NCBI GenBank assembly: GCA_020851785.1
Contig: JADZCC010000034.1
Span: forward strand, 62,001 to 126,000
Reading direction: 5' to 3'
DNA from: Anaerolineales bacterium
Lineage (GTDB): Bacteria; Chloroflexota; Anaerolineae; Anaerolineales; Villigracilaceae
Length of the DNA: 64,000 nucleotides
A program made the translations under genes and the position numbers. Shown here one piece after another: positions 52,037 through 59,801 of this stretch. How positions within the stretch are numbered: the stretch's first letter is position 1; the number at the start of each line of letters is the position of its first letter. The notes under the pieces are model-generated. The model saw only the letters and a program-made list of their open reading frames with translations. It searched no databases and was not told the DNA's origin.

Positions 52037-52426
52037 ATGCTCAAAGAATTCAAAGCTTTTATCATGCGCGGAAACGTACTGGACCTGGCGATTGCCGTCA
52101 TCATCGGCGGCGCCTTCGGCAAAATCGTCAGTTCGCTCGTAGCCGACATCCTCATGCCAATCATCGGGCTGATCATGGGCGGCGTGGATTTCAGCGGGCT
52201 GGCCCTCACCATCGGCGAAGCCAAAATCACCTACGGCGTGTTCATCAACAATGTGATTGACTTTCTGATCATCGCCTTCGTCATTTTCTTAATCGTCAAA
52301 TCCGCCAACGCCCTCAAAAAGCCGGAACCTGCCGCCGCGCCCACTACCAAAGACTGCCCGTATTGCTACAGCGCCATCGCCCTCAAAGCCACGCGTTGCC
52401 CGCACTGCACTTCAGAAATAAAATAA
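52037..52426 (+). CDS. mscL: Large-conductance mechanosensitive channel MscL with a C-terminal zinc ribbon
   Basis: 129 residues. Opens under membrane tension to release osmolytes during hypo-osmotic shock. The channel part is standard: [28 protein letters not shown] for the pore helix and [18 protein letters not shown] for TM2. In place of the usual C-terminal helical bundle there is a linker and [18 protein letters not shown], a four-cysteine zinc-ribbon motif. AAGGAGG lies upstream of the ATG. Confidence 0.95.
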   Translation: MLKEFKAFIMRGNVLDLAIAVIIGGAFGKIVSSLVADILMPIIGLIMGGVDFSGLALTIGEAKITYGVFINNVIDFLIIAFVIFLIVKSANALKKPEPAAAPTTKDCPYCYSAIALKATRCPHCTSEIK

Positions 52427-52448
52427 TTTTTAATCGGTTTCAATTTCC

Positions 52449-52484
52449 ATGCTCTGACGCAGGTCGCGGCCTGCGTCAGAGCAT
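52449..52484 (+). terminator. 15-bp hairpin between mscL and pcrA, abutting the pcrA -10 box
   Basis: ATGCTCTGACGCAGG and its exact complement around a 6-nt loop. It can terminate mscL transcription, and it covers the place where the -35 element of the pcrA promoter should lie, so it might also be a protein-binding palindrome. Confidence 0.7.
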
Positions 52485-52485
52485 T

Positions 52486-52491
52486 TATAAT
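52486..52491 (+). promoter_or_regulatory. -10 box TATAAT directly before pcrA (leaderless arrangement)
   Basis: Consensus TATAAT ends 6 nt before the pcrA ATG, with no ribosome binding site. Confidence 0.55.
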
Positions 52492-52497
52492 ACCGAC

Positions 52498-55400
52498 ATG
52501 GATTTCCTCAATAAACTAAACCCTCAACAAAAAAGCGCAGTCACAGCCGGGGAAGGTCCGGTTTTGGTCGTCGCCGGGCCGGGGTCCGGGAAGACGCGCG
52601 TACTCACACAACGCATCGCCTATCTGATCGCCAATCAAGGCGTGCGCCCGTGGCAAATCCTCGCCGTCACCTTCACCAACAAAGCCGCCAAAGAAATGCA
52701 AGAGCGGGTGAAGGCGATGTTAAATGAGCAAGCCATTGAAGGGATGATGATTGGCACGTTTCACTCGATCTGCACGCGCATTTTACGGCGGGAAGCCGAA
52801 CACCTGCCGATCGAATCGAATTTCGTGATTTTTGATTCTGACGATCAGGAACGAATCGTCAAGACGATTATCAAGGAATTTAACCTCAACGAGAAGTTAT
52901 ATCGCGCCAACAGCGTCCACGCTTCAATTTCCCGCGCCAAAAACGAATTAATCCCAGCCGACGATTATCCGATTAACACCTATCGCGATGAAGTCGTCAA
53001 GCGCGTCTATGCCGAATATCAAAAACGGCTGGTCTCCATGAACGCCGTGGATTTTGACGATATCCTCTTCTACGCCACGCGCCTGCTGGAAGACGTGCCA
53101 GCCGTGCGCGAAAAATATGCGCAACGCTTTCGGCATGTGCTGGTGGACGAATTTCAAGACACCAACAGCGCGCAATATGCGCTGGTAAAAAGCCTTTCTT
53201 CGCATCATCGAAATATCTTTTGCGTCGGCGACCCGGACCAATGCTTTCCGGGGGATGTGAAAATTCAGACCCCGCATGGGCAGAAGAAGATTGAAGACAT
53301 TAAACGCGGCGATGAGGTCATCGCCGCCAGCGGACGCGGCTCGGTAATGACGGCTTCCGTAGCCCATGCAGGAAAAAGGATATTTAAGGGCAACCTCGTC
53401 CGCGTTAAAACAAAAAGCGGCCAGATTATCCGCGCAACGCCCAACCACATTATGTTTGCCCGGTTGGGAATGAAGCCGGGCTTGCATTACGTCTATCTGA
53501 TGTACCGCAAAGACAAGGGCTATCGGGTTGGCATTGCCTCGCATGCCCGGAGCGACGGCGCTTCGCTAAAAATTGGATTGCAGGTTCGCAGTAATCAGGA
53601 AAACGCCCACAAAATGTGGGTCCTGAAAGTTTGTTCAGATCGCAACGAAGCCCATTACTGGGAAGCGTACTATTCGACATCGTATGGCGTTCCAACCAGC
53701 GTGTTTCATGTACGCGGACGCCGAATGCGCATGTCGCAAGAATACATCAACCGGCTGTTTACCGAAATTAACACAGATGAAAATGCCCATCAACTATTGA
53801 CCGATCTCGGCATGGATTTAAAATACCCGCACTACATTCCACAAGGCACGTTCAGAAACATTGTTAATTTACGTTACTTTGGCGACGGCAGAATTACCGA
53901 AGAATCCCCCTGGCACGCTCATCGCGTGGACTTGTGGAGTAGCGACGAGCGCCTCGGCAGGCAACTCAAGGCGGATGGCTACAAACCCCGTACGCGCAGT
54001 CGCAACCACTGGCGCATTGGCGTCAACCGCTTGCAGTACGACGATACTCAAGACGTCGCGCAAAAATTAAGCGAAGCCGCCAATGACGCTGAAATTGTGA
54101 CGGGCGCATTCCTTGTAGACAAAGGCGCATCTCCAATCGCCAATAAATTCAACCTCATGCCCGCCAGCCACTTACACCCATCCATGATTGTAGCCATCGA
54201 AAAGCAGGGAAAGATCGTCGAAGACGAGATCGTGGAAGTGACTCACGAGCCCTACAACGGAACCGTCTATGACTTTGAAGTGAAAAATCTGCACAACTAT
54301 ATCGCCAATGGCGTCGTCGTCCACAACTCGGTGTATGCCTGGCGCGGGGCGGACTATCGCAACGTGCGCCGCTTTGAACAGGATCACCGCGACGCCACCG
54401 TAGTTTTGCTCGAACAAAACTATCGCTCGCGCCAAAACATTTTAGACGCGGCCATGAGCGTGATTGACCGCGCTCAAAACCGGCGCAAGAAAAAACTTTT
54501 CAGCGATCGCGGCGCGGGCGAAAAAATCTTCTTCTACGAAGCGCGGGACGATTACGGCGAAGCCGCGTTTGTGGTGGACACCATCGCGCAGTTGGTCGCC
54601 TCCAGCGAGTTTGAGCCGCGCGATTGCGCCGTGATGTATCGCACCAACGCCATGTCGCGTTTAATTGAAGAAGCCTTTTTACAGGCGCGACTTCCCTATA
54701 AATTAGTCGGCGCGCAACGCTTTTACGGCCGCCGCGAAGTGAAAGACATGATCGCCTTCATGCGCCTCGTCCACAACCCAGCGGACGAAGCCAGCCTGGA
54801 TCGCATCATCAACGTGCCGCCGCGCGGCGTGGGCGAAAAAACGTTAACCACGCTCCACGTCGTCGCCCGCCAGAACCACGTCTCGCCTGCCAGCATTTTG
54901 CTCGACCTGGCGCGCGGCTCCGATTCTCCATATTACAAATCCTTCACCGGCCGCGCCGCGCTTCCGCTGGCAGATTTTGGCGGCCTGTTTGCCAACTGGC
55001 GCGCGCTCGCGCAAACCGGCTCCGTTTCCGCGCTGTTCGACCAAATCGCCAAAGACATTAATTATCAAGCCTACATCAAAGACGACGATTCAGAAGAAAG
55101 CGCCGACCGCTGGGAAAACGTGCAAGAACTGCGCCGTCTCGCGCAGGAATACGACACGCGCACAATGGACGAGTTCCTCGAAAACATCGCGCTCATCGCC
55201 GACCAAGACACCATCACCGACAATAACGCGCCCACCTTGCTCACGCTTCACGCCGCCAAAGGGCTGGAGTATGGCGTGGTCTTCATCGTTGGGCTGGACG
55301 ACGGCATCATTCCGCACAGCCGCTCATTCGACGAACCCGAACAAATGGAAGAAGAACGTCGCCTCTTTTATGTCGGCCTCACCCGCGCCAAAGATCGCCT

Positions 55401-55752
55401 CTATTTGCTCAGAGCCATTCAACGCGGCGGGCGCGGCATGAGCGAAGAAACTTTCCCTTCGCGATTTATGGACGACATCCCCGAAACTTTACTGGTAGGC
55501 AAAACCAGAACTGGACGGCCCCTCCGCAGTTCGTCCTCATCAACGACTTGGTCGCGCCCGGCCCCGCCCAAAGTGGATTCTGTTCCAACCGGCCAATACA
55601 AAGCTGGGATTCGAGTCAAACATCCCGTATGGGGCGAAGGCATTATCCTGAACAGCAAGTTACAAGACGGCGACGAAATTGTAGACGTGGTCTTTGAATC
55701 CGTCGGCATCAAACGCCTCGCCGCCAGCTTGGCCAAGCTCACCATCCTCTAA
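52498..55752 (+). CDS. pcrA: PcrA/UvrD-type superfamily 1 DNA helicase interrupted by an intein
   Basis: 1084-residue precursor from the ATG of MDFLNKLNPQQ; the track start is upstream and unsupported. Extein of 722 residues after removal of the intein, the usual length. Walker A AGPGSGKTRVL near 27, ATP-binding VTFTNKAA motif Ia, DEFQDTN motif II near 222; VGDPDQ|SVYAWRGAD is motif III, split by the intein after Gln248. C-terminal motifs LTLHAAKGLE and YVGLTRAKDRLYLL and a Tudor-like end (VKHPVWGEGIILN) are present. Acts in excision repair and replication-fork maintenance. Confidence 0.96.
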   Translation: MDFLNKLNPQQKSAVTAGEGPVLVVAGPGSGKTRVLTQRIAYLIANQGVRPWQILAVTFTNKAAKEMQERVKAMLNEQAIEGMMIGTFHSICTRILRREAEHLPIESNFVIFDSDDQERIVKTIIKEFNLNEKLYRANSVHASISRAKNELIPADDYPINTYRDEVVKRVYAEYQKRLVSMNAVDFDDILFYATRLLEDVPAVREKYAQRFRHVLVDEFQDTNSAQYALVKSLSSHHRNIFCVGDPDQCFPGDVKIQTPHGQKKIEDIKRGDEVIAASGRGSVMTASVAHAGKRIFKGNLVRVKTKSGQIIRATPNHIMFARLGMKPGLHYVYLMYRKDKGYRVGIASHARSDGASLKIGLQVRSNQENAHKMWVLKVCSDRNEAHYWEAYYSTSYGVPTSVFHVRGRRMRMSQEYINRLFTEINTDENAHQLLTDLGMDLKYPHYIPQGTFRNIVNLRYFGDGRITEESPWHAHRVDLWSSDERLGRQLKADGYKPRTRSRNHWRIGVNRLQYDDTQDVAQKLSEAANDAEIVTGAFLVDKGASPIANKFNLMPASHLHPSMIVAIEKQGKIVEDEIVEVTHEPYNGTVYDFEVKNLHNYIANGVVVHNSVYAWRGADYRNVRRFEQDHRDATVVLLEQNYRSRQNILDAAMSVIDRAQNRRKKKLFSDRGAGEKIFFYEARDDYGEAAFVVDTIAQLVASSEFEPRDCAVMYRTNAMSRLIEEAFLQARLPYKLVGAQRFYGRREVKDMIAFMRLVHNPADEASLDRIINVPPRGVGEKTLTTLHVVARQNHVSPASILLDLARGSDSPYYKSFTGRAALPLADFGGLFANWRALAQTGSVSALFDQIAKDINYQAYIKDDDSEESADRWENVQELRRLAQEYDTRTMDEFLENIALIADQDTITDNNAPTLLTLHAAKGLEYGVVFIVGLDDGIIPHSRSFDEPEQMEEERRLFYVGLTRAKDRLYLLRAIQRGGRGMSEETFPSRFMDDIPETLLVGKTRTGRPLRSSSSSTTWSRPAPPKVDSVPTGQYKAGIRVKHPVWGEGIILNSKLQDGDEIVDVVFESVGIKRLAASLAKLTIL
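53242..54327 (+). mobile_element. Intein in PcrA with a GIY-YIG-like endonuclease segment
   Basis: 362 residues (249-610 of the precursor). Starts with Cys (CFPGDVKIQTPHGQKKIEDI, block A), has block B with TPNHIMFA, block F YDFEVKNLHNYIANG and ends VVVHN before Ser611, the nucleophile of the C-extein. Between the splicing blocks, YVYLMYRKDKGYRVGIAS near 332 and EAHYWEAYYSTSYGVPT near 383 fit the GIY...YIG and catalytic Arg/Glu pattern of GIY-YIG nucleases. No LAGLIDADG or HNH motif is visible. It was probably acquired by homing. Confidence 0.9.
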
Positions 55753-55775
55753 ACGTCACTGTTGGGAAACTACCC

Positions 55776-56228
55776 ATGTACTATCGCCTGCTCTATCTCG
55801 CCTATCGCATTTTCTGCTTCCTCTTTCGTCCCGTCCGCATGGGCGTGCGCGTGATGATGATTCAAGACCAGTGCGTGACGCTCGTCCGTCAGACCTACCT
55901 GCGCGGCTGGTTCATGCCCGGCGGCGGACTCAAACGCGGCGAAACGCTGGAGCAGGCCGCCCGCCGCGAAGCCCGCGAAGAAACCGGCGCCGAATTGGGC
56001 GCGCTCACGCTGATGGGCGCCTACACCAACTTCGCAGACTGGCGCACCGATCATAACCTCGTCTTCGTCTGCCGCGATTTCAAAATCATCGGCACACCCG
56101 ATCAAGAGATCGCCGAGCTAAAAACCTTTCCGCTCGATCAACTCCCCGCAGACCTCTGGCCCGGGCATTCCCGCCGAATTGAAGAATATCGCCAGCAAAA
56201 AAATAGTCCGCAATTTGGAGAATGGTAA
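55776..56228 (+). CDS. Nudix hydrolase
   Basis: 150 residues. Nudix box reads GGLKRGETLEQAARREAREE followed by TGAE near residues 49-72, matching GX5EX7REUXEEXGU. An N-terminal hydrophobic/basic stretch of about 25 residues (YRLLYLAYRIFCFLFRPVR) might contact the membrane. The substrate is not predictable; members hydrolyse nucleoside diphosphate derivatives. It lies 23 nt after pcrA and directly adjoins the chrA-like gene. Confidence 0.9.
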   Translation: MYYRLLYLAYRIFCFLFRPVRMGVRVMMIQDQCVTLVRQTYLRGWFMPGGGLKRGETLEQAARREAREETGAELGALTLMGAYTNFADWRTDHNLVFVCRDFKIIGTPDQEIAELKTFPLDQLPADLWPGHSRRIEEYRQQKNSPQFGEW

Positions 56229-56792
56229 ATGCAGATCAAATTACTTTGGGATATTTTCTGGCTCTTTGCGCGCGTGGCCTTGTTTTCATGGGGCGGCGGC
56301 CCGGCTTCGCTGGCCCTAATGCAACGCGAAGTGGTGGACGCCAACTGGATCAGCAACGAAGAATTTGCCGACGCAGTGGCAATTAGCAACGCGCTCCCCG
56401 GCCCGATTGCGCCGCAAGTCTCCGCCTATGTGGGGTACAAACTTTCCGGCATGGGCGGGGCCATCATCGCCACAGCCGGAACCGTCCTGCCCACCACGCT
56501 TCTGATGTTAATCATGATCGCCTACTTCTTCAACATCAAAGATTCGCCCGCGGTGGCCGCCATGCTCAAAGCGGTGCGGCCGGTGGTTGTGGGCCTACTC
56601 CTGTGGACGGCCTACATCATGGCGTATTCGGTTTTCAGCGTCAAAAAACTGGGCTGGGGCGGTGGGCTAATGCAAAACAAAACGCAGGCGCTGATTGCCC
56701 TCGTCGCGTTTGCCTTGTTAACGCTGACGGAACTTAATCCCGTCTGGCTGGTGGTGGCTGGGGCGGCGCTGGGGTTTGCGCTGTATCGTTAA
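56229..56792 (+). CDS. Short-chain ChrA-type chromate transporter (single CHR domain)
   Basis: 187 residues, five or six helices. N-terminal motif FARVALFSWGGGPASLALMQ and NALPGPIAPQVSAYVGYK match the CHR domain (FGGPxAHxxxxP-like). Full-length ChrA has two such domains, and short forms usually occur as adjacent gene pairs; only one is seen here. It starts directly after the Nudix stop. Chromate efflux is the known role of the family but sulfate or other anions are possible. Confidence 0.88.
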   Translation: MQIKLLWDIFWLFARVALFSWGGGPASLALMQREVVDANWISNEEFADAVAISNALPGPIAPQVSAYVGYKLSGMGGAIIATAGTVLPTTLLMLIMIAYFFNIKDSPAVAAMLKAVRPVVVGLLLWTAYIMAYSVFSVKKLGWGGGLMQNKTQALIALVAFALLTLTELNPVWLVVAGAALGFALYR

Positions 56793-56841
56793 AGTTTTTT
56801 CATTGGTACAATACCGTTGAAATTCACTACGGAGAAGTCCC

Positions 56842-57867
56842 TTGAAAGAAACGTTGAAAATTGTCATCCCAATGGCTGGCTGGGGCACGCGGATGCGCCC
56901 GCACACCTGGAGCAAACCCAAGCCTTTGGTGAGCGTGGCCGGAAAAACCTCGCTCGAACACCTGCTCGATATGTTCAAAACCGTCCCGAACGCCGAACAA
57001 GCCGAGTTTATTTTTATTGTCGGCCCGTTTCTCGGCGAACTTCAAGTCCCCGCTTTTATTAAAGAAAACTACCCAGACTTAAAGGCCCATTTTGTGGTGC
57101 AACACGAAATGAAAGGCCAGTCCCACGCTTTGGCCTTGGCCCGCAAACATTTAAGCGGCCCAATGATCATGTGTTTTTCGGACACGTTAATGGAAACCGA
57201 TTTCTCCTTCCTCGCGGACGAAACGGCGGACGCGATTGCCTGGGTGATGCCCGTGCCAGACCCACGCCGCTTTGGTGTGGCGGAAGTCAACGCAGAAGGC
57301 TGGGTCAAGCGCTTTATTGAAAAGCCGCAAAGCCTGGAGAACAACCTTGTGGTGGTCGGTTGCTACTATTTCAAAAGCGCCGAAAAACTACTGGAAGCGA
57401 TTGACGAACAAATCGAACGCCAGATCACGCTCAAAGGCGAATACTTCCTCACGGATTCAATCACGCTGATGATTGAGCATGGCGCCAAAGTTCGCACGCA
57501 CGAAACTGCCGTCTGGCTGGATACCGGCACGATTGAAGCGACGCTGGAAACCAATCAGGTCTTATTGGAAAAACTCGGCGGCGCTCCGGCGCAGTTCGCC
57601 GACTCCAACGTGGAAATTATTGCGCCGGTCTTCATTCATCCCAGCGCTCAAGTCTCAAATTCCAAAATTGGGCCACACGCTTCGATTGGCGCAAATTGCA
57701 AGATCGAAAACGCGCAAATTGACTCGAGCATCCTCGAAGCCGGGTGCGAGATCAAAGATGCGGCGCTGACTCGCTCATTGATTGGCCGGCAGGCTTCGGT
57801 TAAAGGAAGAGGCGATTGTCACGCGGCGTCTGTAAACATCGGCGACAATTGCTCAATCGTCTTGTAA
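56842..57867 (+). CDS. Sugar-1-phosphate nucleotidyltransferase with beta-helix C-terminus
   Basis: 341 residues from a TTG start with GGAGAAG upstream. The nucleotide-binding motif is IPMAGWGTRMRPHTWSKPKPL at the N-terminus, followed by CFSDTLMETDF near 112 and EKPQSLENNLVVVGCYYF near 158. C-terminal hexapeptide repeats (VFIHPSAQVSNSKIGPHASI) form a left-handed beta-helix. Likely makes dTDP-, UDP- or GDP-sugars for surface polysaccharide; the sugar is not certain. Confidence 0.9.
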   Translation: MKETLKIVIPMAGWGTRMRPHTWSKPKPLVSVAGKTSLEHLLDMFKTVPNAEQAEFIFIVGPFLGELQVPAFIKENYPDLKAHFVVQHEMKGQSHALALARKHLSGPMIMCFSDTLMETDFSFLADETADAIAWVMPVPDPRRFGVAEVNAEGWVKRFIEKPQSLENNLVVVGCYYFKSAEKLLEAIDEQIERQITLKGEYFLTDSITLMIEHGAKVRTHETAVWLDTGTIEATLETNQVLLEKLGGAPAQFADSNVEIIAPVFIHPSAQVSNSKIGPHASIGANCKIENAQIDSSILEAGCEIKDAALTRSLIGRQASVKGRGDCHAASVNIGDNCSIVL

Positions 57868-57868
57868 G

Positions 57869-58090
57869 ATGGAAGTTGTCGAGTGCCGCCGCGACCCAAT
57901 CCGCCGGAGCGGATATGCCGAACGACCGCTTTCGCTCGTCTGGCAGGGCGCGCGTCATGAAATTGCCGAGGTGATCTCGCGCTGGAGCGGGCAGGGCGAA
58001 AAAGGCTTTCAGGTGAAAACGGCGGATGGGCTGGCGTTTGAAATTACCTATTTGGAAGACGCCGACGACTGGCTCGTCGAACCGTTGTAA
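57869..58090 (+). CDS. Small hypothetical protein, WG/W-containing beta-rich
   Basis: 73 residues with VWQGARHEIAEVISRWSGQG and FEITYLEDADDWLVEPL, the look of a small beta-barrel. No named family recognised. It starts 1 nt after the upstream gene, so it is translationally linked to the nucleotidyltransferase. Confidence 0.65.
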   Translation: MEVVECRRDPIRRSGYAERPLSLVWQGARHEIAEVISRWSGQGEKGFQVKTADGLAFEITYLEDADDWLVEPL

Positions 58091-58117
58091 AATGATAAAA
58101 AACCATAAGGAGAATCA

Positions 58118-59296
58118 ATGCAAGAAATATCCACCGTGAATCGCTTGTCCAAACGCGTCGCCGGGTTGAAACCCAGCGGCATCCGCAAGTTCTTTGATAT
58201 TGCCGCCACCATGAAAGACGTGATCTCGCTGGGCATTGGCGAACCAGATTTCACCACGCCCAAACCCATTTTGGATGCGGGCATCCGTTCTCTGCAAAAT
58301 GGCGAAACGCATTACACCTCCAATTGGGGCAAAATGGAATTGCGTCAGGCGATTGCCGACAATTTGAAGCGCCTGTATCAAGTTAAATACAACCCGGCCG
58401 ATCAAATCATCGCCACGGTTGGCGGCTCGGAAGCGCTGTATCTTTCCTTCACCGCCATCCTCGACCCGGGCGACGAAGTGATCATTCCCACGCCGTGTTT
58501 TGTTTCCTATCAAGCTGAGGTAATCATGGCGGGCGGCGTGGCGGTGGAAGTCCCCTGCCGCGAAGAAAACCAATTCATGGTGGACCCGGCCGATATTCGC
58601 AAAGCCATTACGCCGCGCACCAAAGCGCTGTTCTTTGGCTTTCCCAACAACCCCACCGGCGCTGTCGTCACCCGCGAAGTGATGTTGGAAATTGCGGCCA
58701 TCGCCGAAGAAAACGACCTGATCGTCGTCTCCGACGAATTGTACGACCGCCTGGTATATGACTTTGAGCACGTCTGTTTTCCATCGTTGGGCGAAAACAT
58801 AAAGAACCGCACCATCCTCATTGGCGGCTTTTCCAAAGACTACGCCATGACCGGCTGGCGTATCGGCTATGCTTGCGGTCCCACCGATTTAATTCAAGGG
58901 TTGGTGCGTATTCATCAATACACCATTATGTCCGCCCCCACCACCGCGCAAGATGCGGCGCTCGCGGCCTTGCTGATTGGCGACCCACACGTGGAAGAAA
59001 TGCGCGTGGAATATGATCGTCGGCGCAAGCTTTTAGTAGGCGGATTAAACCGCCTCGGGCTGACGACCTTTGAGCCGCGCGGCGCTTTTTACGCATTTCC
59101 CAACATCCGGGCCTCCGGCATGGACGATGAAACCTTCTGCCAAAAATTATTGGAAGAAGAACACGTAGCCGTTGTGCCAGGCAGTTCGTTTGGACCCGGC
59201 GGCGAAGGTTTTGCCCGCGCCTGTTACGCCACCTCCTACGAAAAAATTGAGGAAGCCCTGCGCCGCATGGAAAGATTTATGAGCAGGCATGGGTGA
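58118..59296 (+). CDS. Class I/II pyridoxal-phosphate aminotransferase
   Basis: 392 residues of the AspC/PatA-like fold I group. N-terminal SLGIGEPDFTTP near 38, GGSEALYLSFTA near 104, FPNNPTGAVV near 174, VVSDELYDRLVY near 203, PLP lysine in GGFSKDYAMTGWRIGY near 235, and the substrate Arg in FARACYATSY near 366. RBS AAGGAG upstream. The amino acid substrate cannot be fixed. Confidence 0.93.
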   Translation: MQEISTVNRLSKRVAGLKPSGIRKFFDIAATMKDVISLGIGEPDFTTPKPILDAGIRSLQNGETHYTSNWGKMELRQAIADNLKRLYQVKYNPADQIIATVGGSEALYLSFTAILDPGDEVIIPTPCFVSYQAEVIMAGGVAVEVPCREENQFMVDPADIRKAITPRTKALFFGFPNNPTGAVVTREVMLEIAAIAEENDLIVVSDELYDRLVYDFEHVCFPSLGENIKNRTILIGGFSKDYAMTGWRIGYACGPTDLIQGLVRIHQYTIMSAPTTAQDAALAALLIGDPHVEEMRVEYDRRRKLLVGGLNRLGLTTFEPRGAFYAFPNIRASGMDDETFCQKLLEEEHVAVVPGSSFGPGGEGFARACYATSYEKIEEALRRMERFMSRHG

Positions 59297-59310
59297 GAAT
59301 TAGAGAGTAG

Positions 59311-59351
59311 AAAAATCGTGCAGAGTTTGGACAAAACTCTGCACGATTTTT
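59311..59351. terminator. Bidirectional terminator between the aminotransferase and yciH
   Basis: Perfect 18-bp stem (AAAAATCGTGCAGAGTTT and complement), 5-nt loop, with flanking A-run and T-run, placed between convergent genes. Confidence 0.92.
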
Positions 59352-59361
59352 TTTTTGCCGA

Positions 59362-59727
59362 TCACCCGCCTGCAATTTTGACTTTATATCCCAGCTTAAT
59401 CAAAATCTCTGCAATTTTTTGGCGGTGTTCGCCTTGAATTTCAATCACGCCATCTTTAATCGTCCCGCCCGTGCCGCATTGTTGCTTCAACTTCTTTGCC
59501 AGGGCCTTCATATCCTCTGCATTTAATGCAAGATTCTTCACCAAAGAAACAGGCGTGCCATTCCGCCCGCTGGTCTCACGGTGCAGATAAATCGTCTGTT
59601 GTTGTGGCGGCAGAGATTCCCCTCTCCTCAAAGGACGTGTGCCCGTTAGGGTAGAGGGGTTAGGGGTGAGGTTTTGTTTTTTTCTTAAATCTCCAGATTC
59701 AGAAGACCAAACCGTTTTATTTGACAT
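59362..59727 (-). CDS. SUI1/YciH-type translation initiation factor with a translated repeat
   Basis: 121 residues. The SUI1 domain is clear in the second half (LKKLKQQ-like helix and GTGGTIKDGVIEIQGEHRQK, then LGYKVKIAGG). Near residues 19-41 there is an insertion LTPNPSTLTGTRPLRRGESL encoded by repeat copy C, falling before the conserved TIYLHRETSGRNGTPVSLVK. A TATAAT box lies 6 nt before the ATG with no ribosome binding site. Role: proofreading of start-codon selection, inferred from the family. Confidence 0.88.
   Translation of the reverse strand: MSNKTVWSSESGDLRKKQNLTPNPSTLTGTRPLRRGESLPPQQQTIYLHRETSGRNGTPVSLVKNLALNAEDMKALAKKLKQQCGTGGTIKDGVIEIQGEHRQKIAEILIKLGYKVKIAGG
59617..59671. repeat. 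Dispersed repeat inside yciH (copy C)
   Basis: Begins TTCCCCTCTCCTC and shares GGACGTGTGCCCGTTAGGGT, then GTAGAGGGGTTAGGGGTGAG, with copy A at 7460-7493 apart from single-base gaps. Inserted in frame near the N-terminus of the SUI1 protein. Confidence 0.8.
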
Positions 59728-59733
59728 AAATCC

Positions 59734-59739
59734 ATTATA
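59734..59739 (-). promoter_or_regulatory. -10 box TATAAT directly before yciH (leaderless arrangement)
   Basis: TATAAT on the minus strand ends 6 nt before the ATG; TTGAGA lies 15 nt farther upstream. No ribosome binding site. Confidence 0.5.
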
Positions 59740-59741
59740 AA

Positions 59742-59795
59742 CGTCCCGCAGGTTAGGCTCAATGATTAAAGTTAACTTGAGAAACCTGCGGGACG
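59742..59795 (-). terminator. Hairpin after the DEAD-box helicase gene
   Basis: 13-bp perfect stem CGTCCCGCAGGTT / AACCTGCGGGACG with a 28-nt loop, 7 nt past the helicase stop. It overlaps the promoter of yciH. Confidence 0.6.
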
Positions 59796-59801
59796 ATTTA
59801 A

